From positions 519,552-583,551 of the forward strand of contig JAMPER010000001.1 in assembly GCA_023664945.1 (NCBI GenBank): 64,000 nt of DNA, given 5' to 3'. Below the pieces are notes generated by a model. It saw only the letters and a list, made by a program, of their open reading frames with translations, was not told where the DNA came from and did no database searches. Position numbers and translations under genes: made by a program. Positions 8,832-17,735 of the stretch are shown here, in pieces; positions within the stretch are counted from its first letter, which is position 1, and each line of letters starts with the position of its first letter. The stretch is from Alistipes senegalensis. Lineage in GTDB: Bacteria; Pseudomonadota; Gammaproteobacteria; Burkholderiales; Burkholderiaceae_D.

Positions 8832-9770
8832 ATGCTTATTCGCCAGCTTGAATACTTTGTGACGCTTGCCAAGGTCAAACACTTTGCACGGGCAGCAGAA
8901 ATATGCTGCATTACCCAGCCGGCTTTATCGACGGCTATCCGCAACCTGGAGGTTGAACTTGGTATTCCGGTCATGAAGCGGGGAAGACGCTATGAAGGGT
9001 TGACGCCGGAAGGTGAGCATATTCTCCAGTATGCCAGCCAGATTTTATCCAGCTGGAGAGGGATGAAACAGGTGGCGGCGGTGACGAAAAATCCCAACAA
9101 GCTGCGAATCGGGGTTATTCCGACGGCCATGCATGTGGTGGCGCTGCTGACGGATTCGTTTCTTTCTGCCAATATTGATGTCCGCGAGCATGTGAAGACA
9201 ATGAGTATGCAAAAGATCATTGCTTCGCTGAACCAGCATGAAATTGATATGGGCATTGGTTATGTGAATGAGTCTCCCAGCCAGGGAATGAAATGCCTGC
9301 CGATTTTCAGGGAAAATTTTGTGCTGATGGCCCGCAAGGATTCGGAAGTGGCCCAACGCACCTCCATGAGCTGGGGCGAAGCGGCCAAGCTGCCGTTGTG
9401 CTTGCTGACGGATGAATTGCGCAGCCGGCAGCAAATCAATATGGCTTTTGAGCAGGCCGATGCCAGGCCGCACATTGTGCTGGAAACCAATTCTCCGGCC
9501 ACGTTGTATAACCATGTTCTTTCTGCCGGGTTATACAGTATTGTGCCGCATTGCCTGGGCGTACTCCGCATTTTGCCCAGTCTGGATGAAGTGGCGCTGA
9601 TTAACCTGACGCCGGCGATGTATGATGTGGTGGGTTTGATCGCGCTTGACAAGGATTTGGATTTGCCCCTGATCAAGGCAGCATGGGAGTATGTTGAATC
9701 TTTGGGCGATGAAAAACTGGTTGGCGGCGAATCCGCCAAAAAAGCAGCCGGAGAAAACGGGAGCTGTTAG
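8832..9770 (+). CDS. LysR-type transcriptional regulator
   Basis: A 312-residue LTTR. The N-terminal winged HTH is evident: LIRQLEYFVTLAKVKHFARAAEICCITQPALSTAIRNLEVELG (residues 2-45), followed by the linker helix and a periplasmic-binding-protein-like effector domain (from about residue 90, LRIGVIPTAM). Such proteins bind DNA as tetramers and respond to a small co-inducer. It lies downstream of the transporter-uspA unit in the same orientation but behind a strong terminator, so it has its own promoter, which contains a C10 tract. Regulation of the adjacent carboxylate transporter is plausible but not shown. Confidence 0.93.
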   Translation: MLIRQLEYFVTLAKVKHFARAAEICCITQPALSTAIRNLEVELGIPVMKRGRRYEGLTPEGEHILQYASQILSSWRGMKQVAAVTKNPNKLRIGVIPTAMHVVALLTDSFLSANIDVREHVKTMSMQKIIASLNQHEIDMGIGYVNESPSQGMKCLPIFRENFVLMARKDSEVAQRTSMSWGEAAKLPLCLLTDELRSRQQINMAFEQADARPHIVLETNSPATLYNHVLSAGLYSIVPHCLGVLRILPSLDEVALINLTPAMYDVVGLIALDKDLDLPLIKAAWEYVESLGDEKLVGGESAKKAAGENGSC

Positions 9771-9802
9771 GCTTGTTTCCGGGTGAGCCGGAGAAGAGGA
9801 GA

Positions 9803-9878
9803 TGGCGCGCTCGGCTGGGATCGAACCAGCAACCCCTGCCTTCGGAGGGCAGTACTCTATCCATTGAGCTACGAGCGC
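9803..9878 (-). tRNA. tRNA-Arg (anticodon CCG)
   Basis: The reverse strand folds as a full cloverleaf: acceptor GCGCTCG/CGAGCGC, D-arm TAGCTCAATGGATAGAG, anticodon stem CTGCC/GGCAG around the loop CTCCGAA (anticodon CCG, reading CGG), and T-arm GGTTCGATCCC. CCA is encoded (TGG at 9803-9805 on the plus strand). 76 nt. Confidence 0.95.
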
Positions 9879-9981
9879 TTTATGTGCCGTTGCCTGTCAA
9901 TTTGCAACAGCAGGCGCTATTTTACCTCAATTATGCGCCGGCTGGCAGGCAGGGTGCGATAAAAAGATTGCCGGGAAAGTA

Positions 9982-11286
9982 TTACATCATCCTGTTGCGG
10001 GGTTTCGGCGGGTTTTTTGCAAAGTATTTTTTGATACCGCTCATGATGGCTTCCGCCAGGTTTTGCTGATGGGCCTGGTTGTTGAGTTTGGCTTCTTCCT
10101 GCGGATTGGAGATGAAGGCGGTTTCAACCAGGATGCTGGGGATATCCGGCGCCTTGAGGACGGCAAACCCGGCTTGTTCCACATGGTTTTTGTGCAGGCG
10201 GTTGATGCCGCCGATTTCGCCCAGGACGGCGCTGCCGAGCCGGAGGCTGTCTTTGATTTGCGCCGAGGTGGATAAATCCAGCAATACGCTGGCTACCTGG
10301 CGGTTGTGGCTTTTGATGTTGACACCGCCGATCAGGTCTGCATCATTTTCCTTTTTTGCCAGCCATTTTGCGGTGGTGGACGATGCGCCTTTTTCCGAGA
10401 GGGCAAAGACGGAAGAGCCGTTTGCGCGCGGTTCTATGAAGGCATCTGCATGAATGGAAATAAAAAGGTCGGCCTGCGCCTGGCGCGCTTTTTGTACCCG
10501 GGTATGCAGCGGGATGAAATAATCGCCGTTGCGGGTCATGACGACGCGCATGTTGGGTTCCTGCTCAATGCGTGAGTTAAGGCGGCGGGCAATTGCCAGG
10601 ACGACATTTTTTTCTTTGCTGCCCCGGTAGCCGATTGCGCCGGAATCTTCCCCGCCGTGTCCCGGGTCCAGGACGATGGTGACCATGCGGCTGATTTGCA
10701 GTTTGGCGGTTTCGCGGGCAGGTTTTGAAACTGCGGCAGGGGCGGTTTCTTTTTTGGTGGTTGGTGCGGCGCTGGCGGAAGGCGAGGTTTTTTCCTGTTC
10801 GCTGCTGCGGATGAGCGCGGCAATCGGGTCTGCCGGGGCGACAGGGTAAAGGTCAAGCACAAGGCGATGGCGGTACTGGTTAACGGGTTTTAATGTAAAG
10901 ACCTGGGGCTTGACGGGTTCCCTGAGGTCAAAGACGATTCTCACGACACGGGGTTTGGGTTGGCCTACGCGCGCTTTTTTGACGTAGGGATCGTTTGTCT
11001 GGATTTTGCCTACCAGTTCTTTCAGGGCCTGGTTCAGTTCAATGCCTTCCAGTTCGACGACCAGCCTTTCCGGGTTATGGAGGGTAAAGTGCGAGGTTTT
11101 TGCAATGCCGTTATGTTCCAGTGTAATGCGGGTATGGTCTTCTGCCGGCCAGACCCGGACGGCCAGGATACCGGCACTCCATGCCGGCAGGGAGGCCGCC
11201 AGTGAAAGCAGCAGGGCGAAAAGGGCAGTCAGGTAGGGGAACCGGTTGCGTTGCCTGGTACTCATGATAGGGATGGTTTCAGTCAT
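9982..11286 (-). CDS. amiC: N-acetylmuramoyl-L-alanine amidase AmiC-type
   Basis: Start at ATG 11286 (MTETIPIMSTRQ), overlapping the tsaE stop by 8 bp; the longer upstream frame only reads through tsaE. The 434-residue protein has an N-terminal signal segment (FPYLTALFALLLSLAASLPAWSA, cleavage near A38), an AMIN domain at about 45-140 and a C-terminal Amidase_3 catalytic domain with VLDPGHGGEDSGAIG, SIHADAF and VETAFISN carrying the zinc ligands and the catalytic glutamate. It splits septal peptidoglycan cross-links during daughter-cell separation in the periplasm, activated by EnvC/NlpD-type factors. The tsaE-amiC pair is widely conserved. Confidence 0.93.
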   Translation of the reverse strand: MTETIPIMSTRQRNRFPYLTALFALLLSLAASLPAWSAGILAVRVWPAEDHTRITLEHNGIAKTSHFTLHNPERLVVELEGIELNQALKELVGKIQTNDPYVKKARVGQPKPRVVRIVFDLREPVKPQVFTLKPVNQYRHRLVLDLYPVAPADPIAALIRSSEQEKTSPSASAAPTTKKETAPAAVSKPARETAKLQISRMVTIVLDPGHGGEDSGAIGYRGSKEKNVVLAIARRLNSRIEQEPNMRVVMTRNGDYFIPLHTRVQKARQAQADLFISIHADAFIEPRANGSSVFALSEKGASSTTAKWLAKKENDADLIGGVNIKSHNRQVASVLLDLSTSAQIKDSLRLGSAVLGEIGGINRLHKNHVEQAGFAVLKAPDIPSILVETAFISNPQEEAKLNNQAHQQNLAEAIMSGIKKYFAKNPPKPRNRMM

Positions 11287-11764
11287 ACGGTTGTTTGCTG
11301 ATGGCGCGGATGATGGCTTCGCCAGCCTGGCTTTGGGCGCACAGGGTAATTTGCCGTTCTGTTTCCAGAATGGCAAAGGCAGCTGTAATATCGGCCGGCG
11401 GCAGGATGCCGGTGGCTTTTTCCGGCCATTCCACGATACATATGGCATCGCCGCCGAGGTATTCCAGAAATCCTGCTTCGGCAAATTCTTCCGGGCTGGC
11501 CATGCGGAAAAGGTCAAAATGGACGAGTTCAACCGGTTTGCCGCCTACAGGAACGGTATAGTGTTCGGCAAGGGCGTATGTCGGGCTTTTGACCGGGCCG
11601 TTATGCCCGGCGGCGTGAAGGATGGCGCGTGTCAGGGTGGTTTTTCCCGCGCCCAGATCGCCATACAGGTAAAGTTTGAGGCCTGGCTTCAACAGGCGTG
11701 ACAGAAGAGCGCCCAGGGAGCGGGTTTTTTCTTCTGTATTGATGTTGACGGTGATTTGCCGCAT
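11279..11764 (-). CDS. tsaE: tRNA threonylcarbamoyladenosine biosynthesis ATPase TsaE
   Basis: Start at ATG 11764 (MRQITVNINTEEKT); the longer frame adds 20 low-complexity residues. 161 residues. Walker A GDLGAGKTT lies at about 35-43, and the family motifs PVKSPTYALAEHY, HFDLFRM and CIVEWPEKA are present. TsaE works with TsaB and TsaD to make t6A37 on ANN-decoding tRNAs; the partner tsaD is at 52101-53135 in this window. The stop overlaps the amiC start. Confidence 0.93.
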   Translation of the reverse strand: MRQITVNINTEEKTRSLGALLSRLLKPGLKLYLYGDLGAGKTTLTRAILHAAGHNGPVKSPTYALAEHYTVPVGGKPVELVHFDLFRMASPEEFAEAGFLEYLGGDAICIVEWPEKATGILPPADITAAFAILETERQITLCAQSQAGEAIIRAISKQPYD

Positions 11765-12043
11765 GGTTTTTTGCGTTTTGGTATTTTTTTGTCCTGTCTC
11801 TGTCTGGCTGGTACATTTTGCCACAATTTTGTTATTTTTGTCGAAATTTGATATACAACCAATTGATTTTTATGGTTCTGTTGAGGGGTACCCCAGCGTT
11901 TTGACATATCGGTTCCAGATTGTGTGGCGGGAGAAAACGGGCGCAAACTGTTATGATTGAAACCCGGAGTGGAAACCAATACCGGCGGAGGACGCCGGTT
12001 TTTCCAAAAGAGGAAGGACAGGGGGCGCGGCGTGTACAGAGAA

Positions 12044-12538
12044 ATGACGCAGCAGGCTGGGGAATATAACGGTTTTTCTGCTGTGGTTCCTGCGCCTTTT
12101 GGCGCTATTGGCGTTAAGGTTGACGGCGGCTGTGTTGCCGGGCTGGTTTTTCTCCCTGGCCCGGTCAGGGAAGAACGGGCGGCAGATGCTTTTACGAAGG
12201 CGGTTTGCCGGCAAATTGCGGCTTATCTGGCTGATCCGGCGGTGCAGCTGGATTTTCCTGTTGCCTGTACCGGGACTGTTTTTCAGCGCCGGGTCTGGGA
12301 GGCGATGCGGCGGATTCCGGCAGGGCAGACCCGGACTTATGGCGAGGTGGCCCGGCATGTTCATTCTGCCCCGCGGGCGGTGGGAGGCGCTTGTGCGGCA
12401 AATGCCATGGTTTTGTATTATCCCTGCCACCGCATTGTGGCGGCAAACGGGCTGGGCGGCTTTGCGGGGGAACGCGGGACGGATGGTGTTTTTCTCCGTA
12501 TCAAGCGGTGGCTGCTGGCGCATGAGGGGGCGGTATGA
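12044..12538 (+). CDS. ogt: Methylated-DNA--protein-cysteine S-methyltransferase (Ogt/Ada C-terminal type)
   Basis: The active-site motif YYPCHRIVAANG with the methyl-accepting cysteine is in the C-terminal third, preceded by the recognition helix FQRRVWEAMRRIPAGQTRTYGEVA. The 164-residue product fits the single-domain suicide enzyme that removes O6-alkyl groups from guanine. The start is uncertain: ATG 12044 is used; a GTG at 12032 is better spaced from the purine-rich AGGACAGGGGG. The stop overlaps the xerD start (ATGA), so the two genes are translationally coupled. Confidence 0.92.
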   Translation: MTQQAGEYNGFSAVVPAPFGAIGVKVDGGCVAGLVFLPGPVREERAADAFTKAVCRQIAAYLADPAVQLDFPVACTGTVFQRRVWEAMRRIPAGQTRTYGEVARHVHSAPRAVGGACAANAMVLYYPCHRIVAANGLGGFAGERGTDGVFLRIKRWLLAHEGAV

Positions 12539-13449
12539 CGCTGGCGAACCAGCAATTGATTGATGAATTTTGCGACCTGCTCTGGCTGGAGGACGGGCTG
12601 TCCAAAAATACGATGGATGCTTACCGGCGGGATTTGCGGCAGTTTGCCCAATGGCTGGAGAAGACGCGGCCAGACGCCGGGCTGCTTGAGGCTGCGCCAG
12701 AGGATTTGAACGCCTATTTTGCCGCACGCCATGCCCAGACCAAGGCGACTTCGGCCAATCGCCGCCTGACGGTATTCCGGCGGTTTTACCAGCTTTTTCT
12801 CCGCCAGGGGCGGATTGGTGAAGATCCGTGCCTGAAGCTCAAGTCTGCCAAGCAGCCGGAGCGTTTCCCCTCGACGCTTTCGGAATCGCAGGTGGAAGCG
12901 CTTTTGGCAGCGCCGGATGTGAATACGCCGCTGGGATTGCGGGACAGGACGATGATTGAGCTGATGTATGCCAGCGGGCTGCGCGTTTCGGAGCTGGTTT
13001 TGCTCAAGCTGGTGGAGCTGAGCTTAAATGAGGGGATTTTGCGGATTGTGGGCAAGGGAGGAAAGGCGCGGCTGGTTCCGTTTGGTCAGGAGGCGCGGGA
13101 CTGGCTGGACCGCTATATGGGAACTTCCCGCCCGCTGATTTTGAACGGGCAGGTGACGGATGCCCTGTTTGTGACGGCGCGCGGAGGCGGCATGACGCGG
13201 CAGATGTTCTGGATTCTGATTAAAAAATATGCGAAGCAGGCGGATATCCATATGCCGTTGTCTCCCCATACTTTGCGTCATGCCTTTGCTACCCATTTGC
13301 TGAATCACGGCGCGGATCTGCGGGTGGTGCAGCTTCTTTTGGGCCATGCCGATATTTCGACTACCCAGATTTATACGCATGTGGCACGCGAACGGTTAAA
13401 GCAGATTCATGCAGAGCACCATCCGCGCGGCGGGAAACAGCCGGATTAG
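12535..13449 (+). CDS. xerD: Tyrosine recombinase XerD
   Basis: 304 residues with an N-terminal SAM-like core-binding domain (LSKNTMDAYRRDLRQF) and a C-terminal catalytic domain. The catalytic set is complete: R150 (YASGLRVSEL), K172 (VGKGGKARLVPFG), H243 and R246 (PHTLRHAFATHLL), H269 (LLGHADIST) and nucleophile Y278 (QIYTHV). The end HAEHHPRG is typical of XerD rather than XerC. With XerC it resolves chromosome dimers at dif under FtsK control. It could also act on the dif-like site at 44513-44540 inside the integrated element. The 3' end overlaps the convergent hydrolase gene by 89 bp. Confidence 0.94.
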   Translation: MTLANQQLIDEFCDLLWLEDGLSKNTMDAYRRDLRQFAQWLEKTRPDAGLLEAAPEDLNAYFAARHAQTKATSANRRLTVFRRFYQLFLRQGRIGEDPCLKLKSAKQPERFPSTLSESQVEALLAAPDVNTPLGLRDRTMIELMYASGLRVSELVLLKLVELSLNEGILRIVGKGGKARLVPFGQEARDWLDRYMGTSRPLILNGQVTDALFVTARGGGMTRQMFWILIKKYAKQADIHMPLSPHTLRHAFATHLLNHGADLRVVQLLLGHADISTTQIYTHVARERLKQIHAEHHPRGGKQPD

Positions 13450-14425
13450 ACGCTTGTTTGAGTTGCAGTGTTGCCACAAGCAGGCCGTGGTCGGATGTTT
13501 CGGGCCGGTTGGCATGGAGGTGGCTGCCGAAGTGTTTGACGCTGCTTATTTTTCCCCGCCTGAAGCGGGATTGCGCGGTAAATTCTTCCGACAGCAGGAT
13601 GTGGTCAATTCGCGGGATGGCGGTTTCCGGAAAAAAGGGGCTGTATTTTTCTCGGTGCGGCAGGCCGGGCTGGATATCGTAGCAGTTGTAGAGGATATCT
13701 CCCGTGGAGGCTAGCGAAAGGGACATGTCGCCTGCAATGATTTGCATGGGGACGGAAAGGGGAAAGTCGTTGAAATCGCCCATGACGATGACGGGGGCTT
13801 TTTCGTTTTTCCGCAATCGGGCAAACAGGCGGCGGATGCCGATTGCATCGGTTGACCGCCGGATCAGGGCGCGCAAAGCGCCCAGTTCCGGCACAGGCGG
13901 CGTGGCCAGAGGATTTTCATCCGGGTAATCCGGCCTTTTGGATTTGAGGTGGACCAGCAGGATATGAACCGGGTAATTGCCCGGGAAGCAAAAGGTTGTG
14001 TGCAGGACGGGCCGGGTAAAGTGGGTAATGCAGGTTTCGCTGCCAGGCAGGGGGATTTGCAGGTTATCCGGCAGGCGGCTGTAAAACACGGGAGGCGCAG
14101 CGGGCGGCAGGCGCGATATGAGCGCTACGTTGGGGGTTGCTGGCAATCCTTCATCCGGTTCTGCTGTTATGGTGTGGGCGTTTTGGTAATACCGGGTTTT
14201 TGCCAGGATGTGCGGGATGGATTCCGGCGAAAAGATTTCCTGCAATCCGATGATATCTGCCCTGCTTTCGTCAAGCTGGCCTGCAATCCAGGCGGTTTTG
14301 CTTTCGTAGGCTGCCGGCGAGCAGGGCGGTGTGTTTTCATAATATGTCAGCCCGGGCAGGGCAAGATTGCGGACGTTTAGGCTCGCCAGCCGGATTTCAT
14401 GCTGCATAATATCTGTTTCATCCAT
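13361..14425 (-). CDS. Endonuclease/exonuclease/phosphatase family protein
   Basis: The 354-residue product has the fold's landmarks: RLASLNVRNLALPG near the N-terminus, IIGLQEIFSPES with the metal glutamate, LVHLKSKRPD, VMGDFNDFP and SDHGLLVATL. No signal peptide is seen. The last about 30 residues extend beyond the domain into sequence antisense to xerD, giving an 89-bp tail-to-tail overlap. Substrate unknown; relatives act on DNA or phospholipids. An internal methionine at residue 7 (MQHEIRLASLNVRN) is an equally good start. Confidence 0.8.
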   Translation of the reverse strand: MDETDIMQHEIRLASLNVRNLALPGLTYYENTPPCSPAAYESKTAWIAGQLDESRADIIGLQEIFSPESIPHILAKTRYYQNAHTITAEPDEGLPATPNVALISRLPPAAPPVFYSRLPDNLQIPLPGSETCITHFTRPVLHTTFCFPGNYPVHILLVHLKSKRPDYPDENPLATPPVPELGALRALIRRSTDAIGIRRLFARLRKNEKAPVIVMGDFNDFPLSVPMQIIAGDMSLSLASTGDILYNCYDIQPGLPHREKYSPFFPETAIPRIDHILLSEEFTAQSRFRRGKISSVKHFGSHLHANRPETSDHGLLVATLQLKQASNPAVSRRADGALHESALTVRVPHAYKSG

Positions 14426-14509
14426 ACAACGGCATTTGTGGGATGGCCTGTTGGCGTTTTATCATACAGGTTAAGGCGGCAGGGGGATTGTTATTTTCTG
14501 GCAGGAAAC

Positions 14510-15118
14510 ATGAATACGGCATTTTATGTGATAGCGGCTTATCTGATTGGCTCGGTTTCGTTTGCGCTGGTTTCCAGCAAGCTGTTTGGCCTGGCAGACC
14601 CCCGGACATACGGTTCCGGCAATCCGGGCGCGACCAATGTGCTTCGCAGCGGCAACAAGAAGGCGGCGCTGCTGACGCTTTTGGGGGATGCGGCCAAAGG
14701 CTGGGTGGTGGTGTGGGCCGGTGTGCAATACGGCAGCCAGTGGGGGATTGGCGCAACAGCGGTGGCTTGCGGCAGCCTGGCTGTGTTTATCGGGCATTTG
14801 TGGCCGGTTTTTTCCCGTTTCCAGGGCGGCAAGGGGGTCGCCACGGCCTTGGGTGTTCTTGTTGGTATCAATCCCTTGCTTGGCGGGGCGGCGCTTCTGA
14901 CCTGGCTGCTTGTGGCTTTTATCTGGCGCTATTCTTCGCTGGCAGCCCTGGTTGCCGCGGTGCTTGCCCCTTTGTATTACGGGTTGACGGCCGGTTTTGA
15001 TATCCAGTTTGTTGCCATTGCCGTTATGGGGGGGCTTTTGCTTTTCCGGCACACGAAAAATATCGGCAATCTGATCAGGGGAAAGGAAAGCCGGATTGGC
15101 AGTAAAAAGAAAGCCTGA
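14510..15118 (+). CDS. plsY: Acyl-phosphate glycerol-3-phosphate acyltransferase PlsY
   Basis: Start at ATG 14510 (MNTAFYVIAAYLIGSVSFALV), preceded by AGGAAA. 202 residues with five or more membrane segments. PlsY signatures: GSGNPGATNVLR (cytosolic loop 1), HLWPVFSRFQGGKGVATALG (loop 2, glycerol-3-phosphate binding) and the C-terminal LLFRHTKNIGNLIRGKE. It transfers the acyl group from acyl-phosphate to glycerol-3-phosphate, the first membrane step of phospholipid synthesis. Confidence 0.95.
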   Translation: MNTAFYVIAAYLIGSVSFALVSSKLFGLADPRTYGSGNPGATNVLRSGNKKAALLTLLGDAAKGWVVVWAGVQYGSQWGIGATAVACGSLAVFIGHLWPVFSRFQGGKGVATALGVLVGINPLLGGAALLTWLLVAFIWRYSSLAALVAAVLAPLYYGLTAGFDIQFVAIAVMGGLLLFRHTKNIGNLIRGKESRIGSKKKA

Positions 15119-15125
15119 AAACCGG

Positions 15126-15770
15126 TTAGTTGCCGGTGCGGGAAAGCAGGTTGTGCATGACGGCATACTGCACCATTTCTGCCAGGGTATTGATTTGCAT
15201 TTTCTGAAGGATACGGGTTTTGTGTGTGCTGACGGTTTTGACGCTCAGGTGAAGCTGTCCGGCAATTTCCGTGAGGGTTTTGCCGGCGGTCAGCATGGAG
15301 AAAACCTCGAATTCCCGATCTGACAGCAGGGAGTGGGGCAGGGGGGCATCCTGTTTGCCGATATTGAGCGCCAGCTGTTCGGCAACTTCCGCGCTGATAT
15401 AGTGCCTGCCGGAAGCAACGCGGCGAATGGCGCTGACCAGCTGGGTCCCGGCGCTTTCTTTGGTGAGGTAGCCCAGCGCGCCTGCCCGGATGGAGCGCAC
15501 GGCATATTGTTCTTCTTCATACATGGTCAGGACCAGTATGGCCAGGCTGGGCGCGGTTTGCTTTATCAGCCTGATCAAATCAATTCCGCTGCGGCCGGGC
15601 ATGCAGAGGTCAAGCAGGAGGACTTCAAAACCGCCTTCTTTTACACGGTCAAGCGTGCTTGTGCCGTCTGTTGCCTCGCCTGCCACGCAGATATCTTCCA
15701 TGCCGTGCAGGATGCGTTTGAGTCCTTCACGCATGATGGTATGGTCATCGGCAATAACGATGCGGATCAT
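15126..15770 (-). CDS. NarL/FixJ (LuxR-type) response regulator
   Basis: 214 residues. The receiver domain (1-120) has IRIVIADDHTIMREGL with the acidic pair, the phospho-acceptor aspartate in VLLLDLCMPGRSGIDL, the switch threonine in ILVLTMYEE and the lysine in YLTKES. The C-terminal HTH is LSDREFEVFSMLTAGKTLTEIAGQLHLSVKTVSTHKTRILQKM. It resembles the UvrY/GacA branch. No histidine kinase lies beside it. It converges with plsY (7 bp apart) and diverges from glnS. Confidence 0.92.
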   Translation of the reverse strand: MIRIVIADDHTIMREGLKRILHGMEDICVAGEATDGTSTLDRVKEGGFEVLLLDLCMPGRSGIDLIRLIKQTAPSLAILVLTMYEEEQYAVRSIRAGALGYLTKESAGTQLVSAIRRVASGRHYISAEVAEQLALNIGKQDAPLPHSLLSDREFEVFSMLTAGKTLTEIAGQLHLSVKTVSTHKTRILQKMQINTLAEMVQYAVMHNLLSRTGN

Positions 15771-15928
15771 GGCATACCCAAAAAGAAAAAGAGAGGTAAC
15801 TACTTGTTTGCGCCGGGCTATTTTACCTTATGCCGGAAGATTATATATCAGGAAGCACTCGCGCTATTTGTGTGCCGGCGCGCCGGCTTACGGTACAATG
15901 ATGCCGGTCATTTTTTTATGGGCGGGAC

Positions 15929-17686
15929 ATGAGCGACGACAGCAAAAACAGGGTATCTGAACCTTCGAATTCCAATTTTTTACGTGCCGTCATTGAACAG
16001 GACGGCAAAAAGGGGACTTACCGGCGGGAGGGGATGCCGGATGTGGTTACGCGTTTTCCGCCGGAGCCGAACGGTTATCTGCACATCGGGCACGCCAAAT
16101 CCATTTGCCTGAATTTTGGCCTGGCGCGCGATTATGACGGGCGCTGCCACCTGCGCTTTGACGATACCAATCCGGCCCGCGAGGATACGGAATTTGTCGA
16201 TACGATTATTGACAGCGTGAAGTGGCTGGGATTTTCCTGGACGCAGGGGGGGACGGAATATCTCCATTATGCAAGCGATTATTTCGAGATGCTTTACCAG
16301 ATGGCAGAGTATCTGATTGAGGCTGGCCATGCCTATGTTGACAGCCAGAGCGCGGAGGAAATTGCCGCTTCCCGGGGCAATTTTTCCGAACCGGGGAAAA
16401 ATTCGCCTTTTCGCGACAGGCCGCCCGCAGAATCGCTTGCGCTTTTCCGCCGGATGAGGGACGGCGAGTTTCCGGACGGTGCGCATGTGCTGCGTGCCCG
16501 GATTGATATGGCTTCGCCCAATATGAATATGCGCGACCCGATTATTTACCGGATTCGCCATGCGGAGCATCACCGGACCGGAAACCGCTGGTGTATTTAT
16601 CCCATGTATGATTACACGCATCCGGTTTCCGATGCGCTGGAGAAGGTGACGCATTCTATCTGTACGCTGGAGTTCCAGGATCACCGCCCTTTTTATGACT
16701 GGATTCTTGAGCGCCTGGCCGAGAGGGTAACGCTGCCTGACGGCCGGGTTGCCGGCGGTTTTCTTTCCGGGCCGCTGCCGCATCAGTATGAGTTTGCACG
16801 GCTTAATCTGACGTATGCTGTGATGAGCAAGCGCAAGCTGATTCAGCTGGTGGAGGAGGGCCTGGTTGATGGCTGGGATGATCCCCGGATGCCGACGATT
16901 GTCGGGTTGCGCCGCCGTGGTTATACGCCGGAATCCATCCAGCTTTTCTGCGAGCGGATTGGGGTGGCCAAGTCTGACGGCTGGATTGATATGGCGACCC
17001 TGGAAGCCAGTTTGCGGGATGACCTGGATCCCAAGGCCAGCCGGGCGGTGGCGGTATTGAATCCGTTAAAGCTGGTTATTGACAATTTCCCGGAAAATGA
17101 AGAGGTGTTGTGCACAGCGCCTTTGCACCCGCATTACCCCGAACGGGGAAGCCGCCAGTTTCCGATCAGCAGGGAGCTGTGGATTGAGAAGGAGGATTTC
17201 ATGGAAGCGCCCTTAAAGGGGTATTTCCGTCTTTTTCCCGGCAACCGTGTGCGGTTGCGTTATGGCTATGTGGTGGAATGCACCCATGCCGACAAGGATG
17301 AAAACGGGCAGGTTACGGCGGTGCATTGCACGTATTTTCCGGACAGCAAGAGCGGCACGCCGGGCAGCGCCAATTACAAGGTGAAGGGGAATATCCACTG
17401 GGTGAGCGCGGCGCATGCTTTTGAGGCGGAGGTGCGCCTGTATGACCGTCTTTTCTCCGACCCCAATCCGGATGCGGGCGGACGGGATTTCCGCGAGGCG
17501 TTAAATCCGAAGGCCAAGGAGATAAGGACGGCTTATCTGGAGCCGGGGCTGGAGAAGGCCTTGCCGGAGGATCGTTTCCAGTTTGAACGGCATGGTTATT
17601 TTGTGGCAGACCGGGAGGATTCCCGCCCGGGCAGGCCGGTGTTTAACCGGATTGTGACGCTCAGGGATTCCTGGGGAGGGAAGTAG
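15929..17686 (+). CDS. glnS: Glutaminyl-tRNA synthetase
   Basis: 585 residues. Class I synthetase signatures are PPEPNGYLHIGHAKSIC (HIGH motif) at about residues 41-57 and VMSKRKL (MSKRK motif) near 293; the anticodon-binding beta-barrel region follows (EKEDFMEAPLKGYFRLFPGN). It charges tRNA-Gln directly in the cytosol. The first 30 residues (SDDSKNRVSEPSNSNFLRAVIEQD) are the normal betaproteobacterial lead-in. A strong inverted repeat follows the stop. Confidence 0.97.
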   Translation: MSDDSKNRVSEPSNSNFLRAVIEQDGKKGTYRREGMPDVVTRFPPEPNGYLHIGHAKSICLNFGLARDYDGRCHLRFDDTNPAREDTEFVDTIIDSVKWLGFSWTQGGTEYLHYASDYFEMLYQMAEYLIEAGHAYVDSQSAEEIAASRGNFSEPGKNSPFRDRPPAESLALFRRMRDGEFPDGAHVLRARIDMASPNMNMRDPIIYRIRHAEHHRTGNRWCIYPMYDYTHPVSDALEKVTHSICTLEFQDHRPFYDWILERLAERVTLPDGRVAGGFLSGPLPHQYEFARLNLTYAVMSKRKLIQLVEEGLVDGWDDPRMPTIVGLRRRGYTPESIQLFCERIGVAKSDGWIDMATLEASLRDDLDPKASRAVAVLNPLKLVIDNFPENEEVLCTAPLHPHYPERGSRQFPISRELWIEKEDFMEAPLKGYFRLFPGNRVRLRYGYVVECTHADKDENGQVTAVHCTYFPDSKSGTPGSANYKVKGNIHWVSAAHAFEAEVRLYDRLFSDPNPDAGGRDFREALNPKAKEIRTAYLEPGLEKALPEDRFQFERHGYFVADREDSRPGRPVFNRIVTLRDSWGGK

Positions 17687-17695
17687 TGTTTGGGT

Positions 17696-17728
17696 ATCCG
17701 GCCGGTTTAAGCCGGCCGGATGGCTTTT
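17696..17728. terminator. Terminator between convergent glnS and M48 protease genes
   Basis: A perfect 10-bp stem ATCCGGCCGG (17696-17705) / CCGGCCGGAT (17712-17721) with loop TTTAAG, followed by GGCTTTTT on the plus strand, which suits termination of glnS. Confidence 0.75.
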
Positions 17729-17735
17729 TGCCTGT

